DNA of 64,000 nt, taken from Lumbricus rubellus. Its lineage: Eukaryota; Annelida; Clitellata; Crassiclitellata; Lumbricidae. Made by a program: the position numbers and the translations under genes. Shown one piece after another: positions 24,026-51,135 of the stretch (the first letter of the stretch is position 1; each line of letters starts with the position of its first letter). Location of the stretch: positions 28,314,941 through 28,378,940 of the forward strand of contig OX243827.1 of assembly GCA_945859605.1 (NCBI GenBank), given 5' to 3'. Under the pieces are notes generated by a model. That model had not been told where the DNA came from. It did no database searches and saw only the letters and a list, made by a program, of their open reading frames with translations.

Positions 24026-25200
24026 TGAACATGTAATGAAGTCATCGATCCAACAATCAACAGGAACTCGAGTGGAAATCGATGAAGACGTTTCAAAAGC
24101 TGATTTACGAAATATGTTAATTAATTTAGCGACGTTTTGCCTGGAAATGCTGCTACACGGAATGGGGACTGAATTGCAATTATTAGGCTATAGACTTGAC
24201 GGAATTGTAGGCTATTGCATTGTAGTTTCTATCCTGAGGAGAATCCAGTTGTTTAATCTACGGTGAATGGTATAATTATGTAAGCGAATGCAAATGTGTG
24301 TGTCTTAAGATAATCTTATTCTTCGTATTAACCGTCTAACTTCCACTCATAACCGTTAACCGTTTGCTTCCACTGTTTAATCTTAGTGACTGTTTAGTCT
24401 TTCGAGGACTCAGGCTTAAAATAATTAAAGATTGGAATGTATTGAGAGCTTGCCGTGCACTGCAAATCGAGTAGTTCCGAAGGCTGGCGATGGACTTCCA
24501 AGGACTTTCTTAAACGTATGCTATGTTTCGACTATTCTTGACTTTGAATTGTACATGCTTGTGTATGATGTTGTTTGACTTCGAATGCGGTCTGCAACTG
24601 AGAAATAAAGTCGATTCTTTCTCACTTAAGAACATATCACAGCTTAGGCTACATGTGATATTGTCATTCAATTCGAATATTGGGATGCACTGCTTCATGT
24701 CGTAGACTAGACCCATATAAAAATGTAGATGTGGCGCTTGTGATTAACGTTTCATAAATGCCACTAGCATTTGCACTACATTGCAGTCAATAAAACTGAC
24801 TACATGTAGAGTTGCTTTCACTGTAATATAAAATCCACAGGCTAAACTGTACAGTGTTATTAAAAGCTAGACTCGATGCAGCCATAATTTTTACGAATAA
24901 GACAACTGCATCTCAAACCACGGTCTACTCAGAAATAGTTGGGTATCCGTTGAATTCAGCGCGCACATTTCGCCGATCTTCATTAAATGAAGGTAGAAAC
25001 GTCTGTTTAGTTCTTCAGAGCGAGATTATTCTGATCTATGTAACCCTGTAACAACTGGCTAAGATAGAGTTTATGAAAGATAATATGAAACTTGGTTTCC
25101 AAGTCAGACTTCTCTGCGTCCCGCTTGTGAGCGTTGATCCACATCTTTTGGGCCCAACTCCAAGCATGGCTTCACTTCTTTCGAAGCCATACTGAAGTTT
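24026..25200. other. Convergent intergenic region between genes B and C
   Basis: Gene B 3' flank followed by gene C 3' flank. Two AATAAA hexamers (24604, 24789) on the plus strand. No coding sequence or intact mobile element seen. Confidence 0.5.
24604..24609 (+). other. Candidate poly(A) signal of gene B
   Basis: AATAAA lies about 580 bases after the gene B stop; a second copy is at 24789-24794. Either would end transcription before the convergent gene C stop at 25307. This is only a hexamer match. Confidence 0.3.
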
Positions 25201-25306
25201 TTAAAAATTTCTTTTGGCCAAACATTGGCGCACCTCGTCCTGGTTCGCTTTTCTCCGACTTAGATCCATGTATTGTTTCACTTTTTTGTGACCCAGATCC
25301 ATATAA

Positions 25307-40216
<14,910 letters not shown>

Positions 40217-42012
40217 GAATTTATCTGTTAACATATTGAAAACAGTGCTGGAGTGCATTATTATCTAGCACTGTGCGTTGAAGATAATTTTCACAAAGGC
40301 TTCGTTGTCAGACGCTTAAATCTCAAAGTCTGCACACTCTACCTCACAAAAACAGACTTCATGTAGGGCCAACATGGCATATTCATACATTGTTGATTCG
40401 TCACAAACAAACGCGAATAGCCTAACAGAAGATCCAGAGTAAGTTGAGGCGTAGCCTAGCGTAGGTAATGTACAAGTAAAACCTTCAAAAGACAAAACAT
40501 AGTGCATAATGATGTACGTTTGGTAGTAGAGTCAGATGTGAGTATGATCATAACGCTGTCACCGAGTAAACTTTATACAAACCCGCTATGCAGAACTTTG
40601 ATACGCAGGCAAAAAGACGTTTTCTTTAGAAACTCTCAATGTGTCCGAACAAATTGGTTAATCATGCAATAATGAAAAAGCTTGAGCCCTTAACTAAGGA
40701 GGATATACCAGACAGTTGGGCAGAGACGGATTCTTAGAAGTCACACTAAAATAATTATCTTTTCCTACTTCGTCGTAAATCACTTGAGCTCTCCGATAAT
40801 CAAGAGGATAATGAGTGTTTTGACTCACATTCTACTTAGTTGCAGTATGACCACAACGTAATTTACCATATATCTTTTTCCGATTGTGTGCACACTTGAC
40901 ATAATTATTAGTCCAGCATATGGCATAGTTTCCTTTTATAAATTCGGTGGCATTTTGTTAAGGACATTTGAGTTTGCTTTATATGGTCCATTCATAGCAG
41001 CTCTCCCCTACGTGAAGCTTAGCCTGCTCCACGTTAAGGCCAATACTTCGCAGGAAGATATAGAATATAACTCTTCGTGCGAAGCTTGGCGTTAAAGTTT
41101 TTCATAAACATTGTCGTGATCTCAAAACTTCTAAAGCGTCGTTCAAGAGTCAAGAGAAAGGCATGAAGTTATTAACGAGCGCTGTTTTGCTAGTATTTCA
41201 ACCCTCTGTGATTTTTGGTCATGATAGTTTGAGCCTATAGAAGATGGCCTATTATTCTCGTATCCTCCAAGTAAAAACGTAGCATGACAGGGAAGTGGTC
41301 TGCGTGTCAACAAGTTACCAAAATATACATTGTATATTATAGTTCATTCAGAATCGTCGTTTCTTCACGAAGACTCATTGAAAACGAAACTCAGGACATG
41401 AACATTGAGTACAATAAAGGATAATATTATTGTACTAGGCTACGAGAAAGCCTAGAGGTCAGTAGCCTAAAGTTCCGATTCTCCGATCTTATGGTAACTC
41501 AACTCAAGCCACATTTTGACTACTCTTACGGACAACCTTTTGACGCAACGCAGCGCTCGTAAATAAGCCGGTGCCTCGCGCTGGCTTTCGAGTAGCGCTT
41601 TAGAAGTTTGGAGATTACGATTACGATTAGTAGGCTACGCCTCTACCGAACTCCTTGGAAGTGAGTAAATGTTATTTGGAGATTGATCGCCATCCGTCAT
41701 AATAAATTAAGCTGAGGCTATGAACAACGAAGCAGCCATTTCTTCGCAGTAATAGATAGGCTACCTCTACGAAGCTCACTTAAGGCACCGGCGGTTCTCT
41801 TGTAATTGGCTAAAAGCTATGCGTAAGACAGCAACATGATTACCGAAAATGTCAGATAGAAAATGTTGTAGAGACGCCGCTTCTAAGATTAGTTTAGCCT
41901 AAACTTACGAGTTATTTCAGGAAATCAAGAAATCAAGAAAATTTAGATTAATCCTTTAACCAGAGTCCTGAATCGCGCCAATCATAATAAGCCTTTTCGG
42001 TTCTTTTCTCCC
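40217..42012. other. Intergenic region upstream of gene C
   Basis: Between the gene C start and the gene D 3' flank. No coding sequence. Several short SINE-related blocks (for example near 41550) and TAGGCCTA-like motifs. The gene C promoter should be at the left of this stretch, but no clear element is visible. Confidence 0.45.
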
Positions 42013-42232
42013 TCACAGTGTCTTACCATTGAGAAAGACATCATGCAGGACACAATGCCAGGATACTGGAAAAGAGGAAGACCAAGAACAAACTGGCTGG
42101 GCAACATACAGGAGTGGACTGGATTGACATTGGGAGAAATGATAAGACTGACGAAGGACAGGAAGCGTTGGAGGAACATTGTACATGATGCGGCTGACCC
42201 TCGGATCGAGAATGGCTGAGAACAGAACAGTG
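42013..42232 (+). mobile_element. LINE fragment, C-terminal end
   Basis: Translation has WKRGRPRTNWLGNIQEWTGL, EMIRLTKDRKRWRNIVHDAA and DPRIENG. This is the usual end of a non-LTR retrotransposon RT protein (GRPRxxWxDNIxEWTGL...WRxxVHxAADPR). A 75-base piece of the same end is at 45352-45430. Confidence 0.8.
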
Positions 42233-42714
42233 TCTTACCATTGATATGGCTTTCAATCCAATAAGAATAAAACTTACAGCATAACTGTCGCTTTTACCAT
42301 TTTTAGTGTGAACACATTAATTCCTTTATCGTCAAGCGTGCAGCCAATACCAAAAAATAATATCGTAGGCCCTATTGTGAAACCTGAGTAACAGTATTAT
42401 CCAAGAATCCTTTTGTTTCGAACATTTACTACAACTAATCTGCACATATTAAAAAACAACTAGATATATTAGGCTGCTACATATTGTTGATCTGGATGTG
42501 TACAACTAAGAACAGGATATGATGTCAGTTCTTGGGAACGACATAGCCTAATGCCCTAATCGATAATCCGTTTCGTTTAGGTTTATAATAATGCTGGCGG
42601 AGAGACGAACACTGAAGTCAATAGCAAGCTTGGATCCACGCAGCGTAGGAATTTCTCACTGACCTGCTTGCAATATTATGAATCTACTCTTTATACCCAG
42701 ATCAAAGCGTGTAA

Positions 42715-43697
42715 TCACTTCTTTCGAGCCCAGAACCGAGTATGCTTCGTTTTTTTCGTATCCAGATCCAAGTGTGGAATGACTTCCTTAGGACCAAGAG
42801 CCGAGTATATATTATTTAGTTCTCTCGGACCAAGATCTGAGTATAGACTCAGTTCTCTCGAATCCAGATCTGAGTTTAGATTTACTCCTCTCTGAACCAC
42901 ATCTGCGTATAGATTCACTTCCTGTAATGAAGGATCAAAGTAAGGACTCGCTGCTTTCGAAACCAGTTCTAAGTAAGGACTTGCTTCTTTCGAAACCAGT
43001 TCTAAGTAAGGACTTGCTTCTTTTGAAACCAGTTCTAAGTAAGGACTTGCTTCTTTCGAAACCAGTTCTAAGTAAGGACTTGCTTCTTTCGAAACCAGTT
43101 CTAAGTATGGACTCGCTTCTTTCGAAACCAGTTCTAAGTAAGGACTCGATTCTTTCGAAACCAGTTCTAAATATGGCTCCTCTTGTTTTGGGATCAGATC
43201 CGATATCCCGAGATCAGAGGTCGGATCAACTTCTTCTCTATCAAGATCCGAATATATATTAATTTCACTTGACTTGGGAAATTTTCTAGATTTACTTTGC
43301 ACTGATTCGTGCTCGTTGATGTTTCGATGATTTATCATTCCACCAGTTTTGACTTCATCCACAGAAATTGAACGAGCCGTGTCGTCATAGATGGCGTCCT
43401 TAATCCTCATTGTTCTACCTCTGGCCACGGTTTCCTTCCGTATTGATTCGTATCTATTACAATGGTCGATATCGCTCGAGTGGTCCGTTGCACCTTCTTT
43501 TCTATGCGCCATTTCATCTTGTATCTGATCAATTGAATTATAATCTATTTGTTCATACATGCTGAATTCCTTTCGCAGGGATCTGTAGTGGTTTTCTGTT
43601 GTTTCCATATTAGGAAGATTCATTGACTCGTATCCTGCGTGTTCGTAGGCGATAGGAAGAATGCACGATTTTCTTTGCTTCAATCGTCTGTCGGCTT
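42715..43697 (-). CDS. Gene D exon 5: tail with seven YLEL repeats
   Basis: Acceptor ACTTCAG, phase 1; stop TGA at 42717-42715. It starts with a basic stretch (RRLKQRKS), then GYESMNLP, FSMYEQIDYNSIDQI and other tyrosines shared with gene C. The core repeat SPYLELVSKEA is 33 bp long and almost identical between copies. Neighbouring YLEL motifs are seven residues apart, the ITAM spacing; Ser two residues before Tyr also makes copies 2-7 fit the ITIM consensus. Later units carry YFDP, YADV and YSDL, and one has lost its Tyr to Asn (439). Confidence 0.86.
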
Positions 43698-45804
43698 CTG
43701 AAGTGTAAAGTAGGCTTTTTATAATTATAATTATCATTCTTATAAACATTATTACCCGATGTACATGTAGTTCTAATAAATCATTACGAAGAATTTGTTC
43801 GCAGGCAGCTAGACTAGTCTAAGTGGCGTCTGGGAACGGGTTCACATCAGTATTGAAATTAATATTATTTTTGTTACCGCCCAAGGTATTATATGATCTC
43901 TCAGGTTTTAAAACCAAAAGTTATTATTATTATTAAGGCGTTTTTAAAATAAAGAAACTCCTAGATAAATACCCTTGCAGGGACGATATTGTCCCTTCAA
44001 GATTATCTTCTAAAAAGCGCCATAGTCTAAACAGGGCTAAATAAAGCAGCTTTGAACATAATAATTATATTGTGCATAACATTTCTTACACTCATCTCAA
44101 CCGTAAGCCTCAACAGTAATTTCTTCACAAAGAATTAACCCTTTGGATCCATTTTCAATTAAGACTTTCTCCTCAATTAGGTCTAACACACATTTTGATA
44201 AAAGGTTACATAAAAGGCATGATATATTTTAAGTACAGTTCAGATGGAGGTCATCTCATGTGCTGTGTTCTAATCAATGGACTTGCAATGGATCCATTCA
44301 TTCATTCATTCATTCTGAGAATTTATATAGCGCCTCTTCAAGATATCTACTCAGAGGCGCTCCATGGATGGTTACTTACCACTGGAACGTCTCGGGAGAA
44401 AAATTCCGATGAGCAACAGAACGAGACCAAAAGCACCGACGCCTGACATAATATACCACGCCTTTCGTAGCTCTTCCTCATTATCGACTGCCTCTGCAAT
44501 GTCACGTTAATAAAAGAGAGTTTAATAATAAGAAGCAATTTTTTTAATTGAAGCAATAATAATTAATAGAACAACTAAACAAGGCCAATAACGACGGAGC
44601 AGTAACAAGAGCAATGCCAATACCAGTGACAGGCCTACCGCTGAGAAATATTCCAGTAAAACTACAGAAAAATATACAAGACTTAATACCATTGAGAAAA
44701 CATTCAAGTGATTTTATAAAGCTTAGATTTATATACCAATAATAGGCCACCATTGACAAATGTAACAGTGACAGGCCTATCATTGAGAAATATACCTTTA
44801 AGAAATGCACCAGCTTATATAGCCTACCTTTGAGAAATATTTCAGCAATGTCATTGAGAAATATAGGTCCTACCAGTAATGTCATTGAGAAATATAGGCC
44901 CTACCAGTAATGTCATTGAGAAATACGTCAATAATAGCCTACCACTGAGAATACACCAGTTATGCAGGCCTACTACCATTGAAAAGTATTACACCAGAGA
45001 AATGTCACGAAGCTTAGATAATACTTTGCAACCCTTTGTGCCATAACAGGAATATGCAAATGCGAGCATAGCCTACTGTGAACCCCCATACAACATAGAC
45101 TTACTGAGGACGTTTATGTATCCTTGAGCAAATGCGTATCCATGAATATTGCTTGCATTGCATTGAATAACCATCAGATCCGTTTTAGTCTCTCGGTCGA
45201 CGCAGTCTCGACAAACGTTTCTGATCGTCAGACTTTTCTTGTCGTTGCTGAACGTAAATCTTCTGGGAGGAATGGCAGCTATAAAATGGACATCGTGCTT
45301 ATTGATAATTTAGCGGGACGTTCCGGACCTTAAAAATATAACTAAACTACATTGGGAGAAATGATAAGACTGACGGAGGACAGGAAGCGTTGGAGCCTGG
45401 AGGAGGATGGCTGAGAACAGAACAGAACATTGCAAAATTATTAGGCCTATTAGTGCAAAATTTAACAGAACTTTTCCATATGCTGAGATTATGGATCATG
45501 TGCACCATCACGTGCGCTTTGGCATTCGTCTCTATTTAATTGTTAATGTGGGTGTTAACGGAGCTGGTTGCAATGTGAGCTTCTTATAAAGGATATCATT
45601 TATAATAGATGGGCCTTGGTGGTGTAGCGATAAGTTCAGCGCCTTGTGACCGAATGGTCGCAGGTTCGAATCTACATCAAGAAACTGCGTAGAGACCTTG
45701 GGCAAGCTGTGCATACACAATTATCTGTGAGAAGGCAACGGGAAACGATTTAAATCTCATTCCCAAGGACATGAAATCAATGAACCGGACTTCGGGCAGC
45801 GAAC

Positions 45805-45846
<42 letters not shown>

Positions 45847-45847
45847 A

Positions 45848-45944
<97 letters not shown>

Positions 45945-46642
45945 GTCATCGTCGTCGTCATCGTCATCATCCTCGTCTTCATCGTCGTGGTCGTCATCAT
46001 CGTCGTCGTCGTCGTCGTCGTCGTCATCATCCTCGTCATCATCGTCGTGGTCGTCATCATCGTCGTGGTCGTCATCATCATCATCATCATCATCATCATC
46101 ACCACCATAACCACCACACCACCATCGTCATCGTCATCATTAACATTCAATCATTCATTCATTCATTCATTCATTCATTCATTCATTCATTTATTCATGC
46201 ATTCATTCATTCATTCATTCATTCATTCATTAAGGCTCAGTTTCGGCGGTGCAATTGAATGGTGGTTCCAATCGACACCAGTTAAAGAATTTGTCTCCCC
46301 GTCCAATTCTACAAACCAGATTAAGCAGACTATTATAGTTCTATTGATGAACGAAAAGCTAAGAAGAAATCTGGAACCGGTTCATGACTATGAATGGCTA
46401 AATGATATCGACTAACCATCAATTGGTTGTCCATTCTGAAGCCAGACGATATTGGCCTCAGGTTTGGCGAATGGTTTGCAGTCGAAAGTAACCGACTCCC
46501 CTTCGGTTACGGTTACATTGTATGGACCATCCTTCGTGTTTTGGAACACCGGAGCTGTTTTACATAAGTTTTAGAGCAATTATCACAACGCAGTGGCAAC
46601 ATTGAGTGTTTGTATGCATTAATAATGTGTACGTTTGTAGTG

Positions 46643-46685
<43 letters not shown>

Positions 46686-47269
46686 TTGGTGTACACAAGA
46701 CTTAAGTTTATAGCATAAACATAGTTATATTCATTCATTAAAGATTTTCTCTAGCGTCCCTTCAAGAGGACTACTCAGAAGCACTCTCGACTCCAGCACA
46801 TAATAAAGCACAGTCTTGAGTTGAATAAAATTAATGCTTCATGAAGAGCCTCAACTCTCAAGAAGCAGACGCCTAAATGTTAGGCCTACTCCTGTGGGAG
46901 TCCATTCCAGACCAATGGGCCACAACGGAAAAGACTCGATTCTGTAGGCCTATTATAGGTGCCGTTTACTACAACGATAACATAATAATTATTACTACCA
47001 AATATTACGGTTTCTTTTGAGACTCAAATGACGTGTAGGCCTAACTAAAAGTTTCATTTACGAAAATTATTTGTTTTACGCAGACACAAATTAATTATTA
47101 GACCGCAAAAGAGTCTTTCTAAATATTAGACTAATTATATTAATGTCTGGTGAAAACATTTGATAGCGTCAAAGTTCTTGGCTTATGAAACGACTTACTT
47201 ACCATTGCTTAGAGTGGAAATAACGTGAAATAGACAAGCCACTAATAGCAAAAAGAAGAAGTCCTTCAT
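42715..47269 (-). CDS. Gene D: single-Ig receptor with ITAM/ITIM-like tyrosine array
   Basis: Five minus-strand exons, 47269-47203, 46554-46417, 45278-45105, 44493-44380 and 43697-42715, total 1476 nt: 491 residues plus stop. Domains: signal peptide 1-22, one Ig domain (L1 Ig4 type) 23-126, transmembrane helix 140-159, tail 165-491. All exon junctions are phase 1. Compared with gene C it lacks Ig1, Ig2, Ig3 and the Ig6-like domain; the introns where they should be hold only repeats. The tail has SMYEQI and IDYNSI, then seven YLEL units (Y340 to Y406, every 11 residues) followed by weaker units to Y450 and beyond. The layout is that of a small immune-type receptor. Phosphotyrosine signalling is inferred from motifs only. 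A run of A shifts the frame at the very end. Confidence 0.85.
42948..43180 (-). repeat. 33-bp coding minisatellite in gene D tail
   Basis: Seven near-identical 33-bp units, each encoding an 11-residue YLELVSK segment. The copies differ by only a few bases, indicating recent expansion or homogenisation, while flanking units on both sides are diverged. Confidence 0.85.
44296..44365 (-). mobile_element. SINE 3' fragment beside gene D TM exon
   Basis: (ATTC)n, TTTATATAGCGCCTCTTCAA and CTACTCAGAGGCGCTCC. It ends 14 bases from the donor of gene D exon 4. Confidence 0.6.
44380..44493 (-). CDS. Gene D exon 4: transmembrane segment
   Basis: Residues 127-164: acidic lead (DNEEELRKAW), helix ending GLVLLLIGIFL, then PRRSS. 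It follows Ig4 directly, with no membrane-proximal Ig exon in 44494-45104. Acceptor ATTGCAG, donor GTAAGT. Confidence 0.83.
44740..45010. repeat. Imperfect CATTGAGAAATATA repeat
   Basis: CATTGAGAAATATA followed by a spacer with GGCCTACCAGTAATGT recurs irregularly in the intron between the gene D Ig4 and TM exons, where genes A-C have the Ig6-like exon. Confidence 0.6.
45105..45278 (-). CDS. Gene D exon 3: Ig4 second half
   Basis: 174 nt. It encodes SNDKKSLTIRNVCRDCVDR and MVIQCNASNIHGYAF. Acceptor TTTATAG, donor GTAAGT. DNA identity to gene C 28156-28329 is very high by eye. Confidence 0.88.
45606..45800 (+). mobile_element. tRNA-derived SINE with (TCA)n tail
   Basis: A box region TGGTGTAGCGATAAG, B box GGTTCGAAT, AGACCTTGGGCAAG, then a 3' part ending GAACTCATCATC that runs into a long TCA repeat. 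Antisense within gene D. Confidence 0.7.
45801..46110. repeat. (TCA)n/(TCG)n microsatellite
   Basis: About 300 bases, an expanded SINE tail in gene D intron 2. Confidence 0.93.
46148..46232. repeat. (CATT)n microsatellite
   Basis: About 20 copies, 190 bases from the Ig4 first-half exon of gene D. Confidence 0.9.
46417..46554 (-). CDS. Gene D exon 2: Ig4 first half
   Basis: 138 nt. It encodes APVFQNTKDGPYNVTVTEG, TFDCKPFAKPEAN and IVWLQNGQPID. One codon shorter than gene C and otherwise nearly the same. Acceptor TAAAACAG, donor GTTAGT. Confidence 0.87.
46640..46684. repeat. (GT)n microsatellite
   Basis: GT dinucleotide run with one TTTG interruption, in gene D intron 1. Confidence 0.9.
47203..47269 (-). 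CDS. Gene D exon 1: signal peptide
   Basis: It starts MKDFFFLLLVACLFHV, a typical secretory signal ending near STLSN. Donor GTAAGT, phase 1, matching the Ig4 exon. The MRMW start of B and C is not present. Confidence 0.78.
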
Positions 47270-49890
47270 TTCTCAGCCTTTATCTTCACATCTGGGCGAG
47301 TCTCGCTGTACACATAATTATCAGAAACAGTAAGGCACAATGAACACAGTGCATATACAGGGTAGGCAAAAAACCACCTAGTTTTTTGCCGATATCTTGG
47401 CCCAAAGTACGAATTTAAAAATGAAATTTTACAGTCTTAAAGACAATTCATATTTACACATGATAGCCGGATTTCATCAACATATTTCAAACACAACTAA
47501 AGTTATACCAGTTTTAGTGAGGCAACCCACATTTGTTAGGCCTATGAAACTGGCAATATTCAAAATTGCCGAAATCCGGCTTTAAACTGGCTGACAAATA
47601 ATAAGACGAAAGCTAGTTTACATCGGAGGTTCGTTGAAGAAATTACTAATAATTCTAAGTAACTATTTTCAATACCTGCAGTACGTGACGCATGACAGTC
47701 TAGTCTGATAAACAAATTCATGTAACGCCGACTCGTTATTAGTTTAGCCTACTTATAGCGTGTGGGGCGCGGTGGTGTAGTGGATATGTTCGGAGGGTTG
47801 CAGGTTTGCATCCACCTCAAGTCGCGACTTAGGGACCTTGAAGGGGCGCCATAACAATTGCACATACAAACCAAAATGGCCCTACAGTTCGACCCCACTT
47901 GGTAAGATGAAGGTTAAAAAATTGTTTTGCAGGATGGGTAGTAGCGCCATACGCGGAAACTTCAAATCGTACGGTCAACGGGTAAATTACAAATATAACT
48001 GACTTTGAATGACTGAAGGCGCAAATCTTACCTCAATCAATCAGTCGATCATAATTTATATAGCGCCATTCGAGATCCCTAATCACAAGCGATCATATGG
48101 GCCTACTATAATATAGCCTTATTAGGCTACAGGAGAACGAACAGATGACGAGCGACTGACTTGTACAATTTCCTACTTCATTGTAAATGAGTTGAAATCA
48201 CTAGGAACATAATTATCAGTCGAGTGCTTCTAATCAGTTTTACATATTTTATTATCATAACCATTCTATTCATTGTAATAGGCTAATCACCATAAATAAT
48301 GGCAGGCGAACATCGCGTGACTAATATCAGGATGGAACCGAAGAGATAATAAGCTCAGCCCTTACGGAGTCTTGATTACAAAATTAGTTAGAGATGCGTA
48401 GTTCATAATATTGTGTTAGGCTGGGCACATAATTATGCAGGACTGAAAGAGATGCATACATTTAGCCTACTTATCTATGCATTATTATGCGTAGGCCGTA
48501 GGGCATAGGACATCGTAGCCCATGCATGCGTGCGTGTCTGTCTGTCTATCTCTAAATGTGTTCAAGTATGAATTTACACACCGGTATACGTAGGCCTATA
48601 GTGCACAAACACTGCACATGTCCTCCTAAATTTTATCATTTCATTAAACTATTTTGTTCAGGGGACTTGGTCTATATTGCACCTCAATAATGTACCAACC
48701 TAAGGACAATCCTACTGAACTCCATTAAAAAAGCATTGCGAAGTAGCTTACTTTTAGAATTCGCAGATAAAACAACACGCAGTTCTAAACGCAGGGTTTT
48801 CGTGGTTGATGGTATGCTACCACTAAAATGATACGGCTCTCCAATGTCCAGGTGCTTCCCAAAGACACAAGTTCGATTCGAACTGTTTGTAACTTATTGG
48901 TTAGCCTACTGTAATAATATTGTTGTTCTTAGTGCCATGTCATTTTGGGCTGGCTTAGGACAACGCTTTTTAGGTGCTAAAATGAGAGATATAATTATTA
49001 TACTTAGTCTATGCATAAATCATTGAGTTGTAGCCTAAGCTTATTGCTTATTTATTTTACCAGTTCCCGGAATTAGAAATGGTGGAGTTTTGACAATTTT
49101 AGGGCCACTAGTTTAGGGACTCTGAGTCTCTACACCCATAGCCTATAATTGTCCATAACATTTTAGGTCGCCGCTTAAGAGAAACTGTGATCGGACAACA
49201 ACAAATTATGGAAACTGCTGATTATCAATCTACAAACGAGTAATTTTATGCTTTTAGCCAGTCATGTGGTCATTTCCATATGTAGCCAGTGTCCGCATGT
49301 CATATTTTCTGCAACTGTAACAGAGTCGCAATGGCTGCATGACGCGATGCTGCATGTGATGAACCTAATTGAAACTCTTTACGAACTGATCTGGTAACTG
49401 CTCATCACGCGCGCTTGGTCATACCGAAATGTGAATCAGAGGCGGACGTAAACCTACTGCAACAGACCAATTATAGTAATCACAATATTAAAAGCAATTT
49501 TCATTATTAGGGCCTGCTATGTGGGTTGTGGGTGCGCCACAGACTAACTAGATCTGTTAGGCTATTCGACTGTCAAGCCAAAATTTACTGATCACTACAA
49601 CGGATCATTTTCGCCCAGATTCACAATAACCTAATGCCTCAAAGTGCGCACACACTGCAGATTGAGTACAGTGGATGTACACCATCGATGGATAAATCCA
49701 GACACAGAATAAAAATTGTAGAAAAATAACTGGAGGAGGTTCGGACGTTGATTTGTGTAGATTTGGGGTGTGCAATGCGAGCATTACTATGGGGTCCTAA
49801 AACCACCAGGTTTGAACCCAACACCCACTGGAAATTCTCACACTGGGGACTCAAATATAGCCTAAAGGAAGAAGACTGAATACAAGATTT
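47270..49890. other. Upstream of gene D, no gene seen
   Basis: Contains a SINE head at 47762-47870 (GGCGCGGTGGTGTAGTGGAT), SINE 3' ends near 48030-48095, and a stretch at 47358-47590 starting GGGTAGGCAAAAAACCACC that may be the end of a further unidentified DNA transposon. No Ig exon and no coding signal. Confidence 0.45.
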
Positions 49891-50276
49891 CAAATATCCA
49901 GGCCCGGATTAACCCCTCGGGAGGCCCGCCGCCATATTTTCAGGGGGGCCCTAATTTACCATTACATACCGTCACCACACGTGTCCATTCGTCCTCTTAT
50001 TGACTATATATAATTCAAAGTTAATTAGATGTAGCTTACTGAAATACCAAATGACACTTTATAAATGTCAATTCAATAAATTATAATTATTGTTCAGTTT
50101 AGTGGTTTAAATCCTATGATTATACCAATTATAGCCTATAGTTCACATTTTTCTGCTCTTAGCAGTGACCAACTGGTCAAGAATGTCATTAAAGGAAACT
50201 GTATCTGAGAGATCATTCTCAACGCTACGAAGCCTGTTGCAATAATGACATTGCATCTATATTCAGTATATTGCAG

Positions 50277-50793
50277 TGTAAGCTAATTTAATCAGTGCAC
50301 GACGATTGTCGTACAGCGACGCAGGTAGGCCAACTGCAAATTGGCGCGCGGCGTCTGGACAGGTGATTGTCTGGACAGCGCGTGATGTCTAGAGTCTAGA
50401 CGAGCGTACGTTGAGTGTACAAGGAGGGAGTGGAAGTGAAGAAGGAGTGTTGTGTGTTGAGAGCCGATGAGATAGGCTGTAATAGTTGTTGTTGAGTTGC
50501 GATAGAGTAGACTGATGAAGGTAGTAGTCGTGTAGTTGTTATGATAACGCAAGTGTAGTCATTGTTGTGTTGTTGCTGATAGTTTTACTTTACATCGGAT
50601 TTTGGAGTATAATAAGAAGACTTAAACACGTCGTCGTTGTTGGTTACAAAACAGTGAAAGTCTGTAGATTCTTTACCTAGCCATTTAGCTAATGAAACAG
50701 TTATCTAGGGATAGGCCTATGCTACCACGAACTTATACGAAGAAGCTTCCGAAGAGACTGATAGGAGGAGGTGATCACAAGGAGGTTATCACA
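50277..50793 (+). repeat. 5' LTR
   Basis: Starts TGTAAGCTAATTTAATC and ends GGAGGTTATCACA, so TG...CA ends. It has an additional 7 bases (a GTCTAGA duplication near 50390) not present in the 3' LTR. Confidence 0.95.
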
Positions 50794-50795
50794 TT

Positions 50796-50813
50796 TGGTG
50801 TCGTTGCGGTGAG
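50796..50813 (+). other. Candidate primer binding site
   Basis: TGGTGTCGTTGCGGTGAG begins two bases after the 5' LTR; TGG at the start fits the CCA end of a tRNA. I cannot name the tRNA. Confidence 0.6.
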
Positions 50814-51135
50814 ATAACGATCCAAGTTGCAGGAGAACGATCCTAGTTACGAAGGGCGGGTCTACGTGCCAAGTAGGAACGGAGGGATTCTATCCAATCA
50901 ACAGACGTTGCGGAGGAACGGACGCTGTGAATTTATCGAGGAGCCGAGCACACGGGAGAAGCAACGATACATCGAGCATCCGTACGTCAGTGAGAAACGA
51001 CAACACAACGACTACAAGGTAGAAAAACTTGCTTGTCTATTGAAGTGTGCATAAAGAATTGAAGTCAGTCAATTGCAAACATTTGAAGAGTAGCCTACTA
51101 TTTATCGACTAGCATCAGTAAAGTAAAGAAGTAAG

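Noticed and set aside
42927..43262. Plus-strand frame with SKPVLSKDLLL repeats
   Set aside because: Antisense shadow of the gene D 33-bp repeat; the minus frame has the splice acceptor and homology.
44522..44885. Hydrophobic minus-strand frames between gene D TM and Ig4 exons
   Set aside because: Checked as a possible Ig6-like exon; no Cys/Trp/Tyr-x-Cys pattern, made of imperfect intron repeats.
50827..51054. 75-codon frame in the LTR element leader
   Set aside because: Short, basic, no recognisable domain; the main frame starts at 51136.
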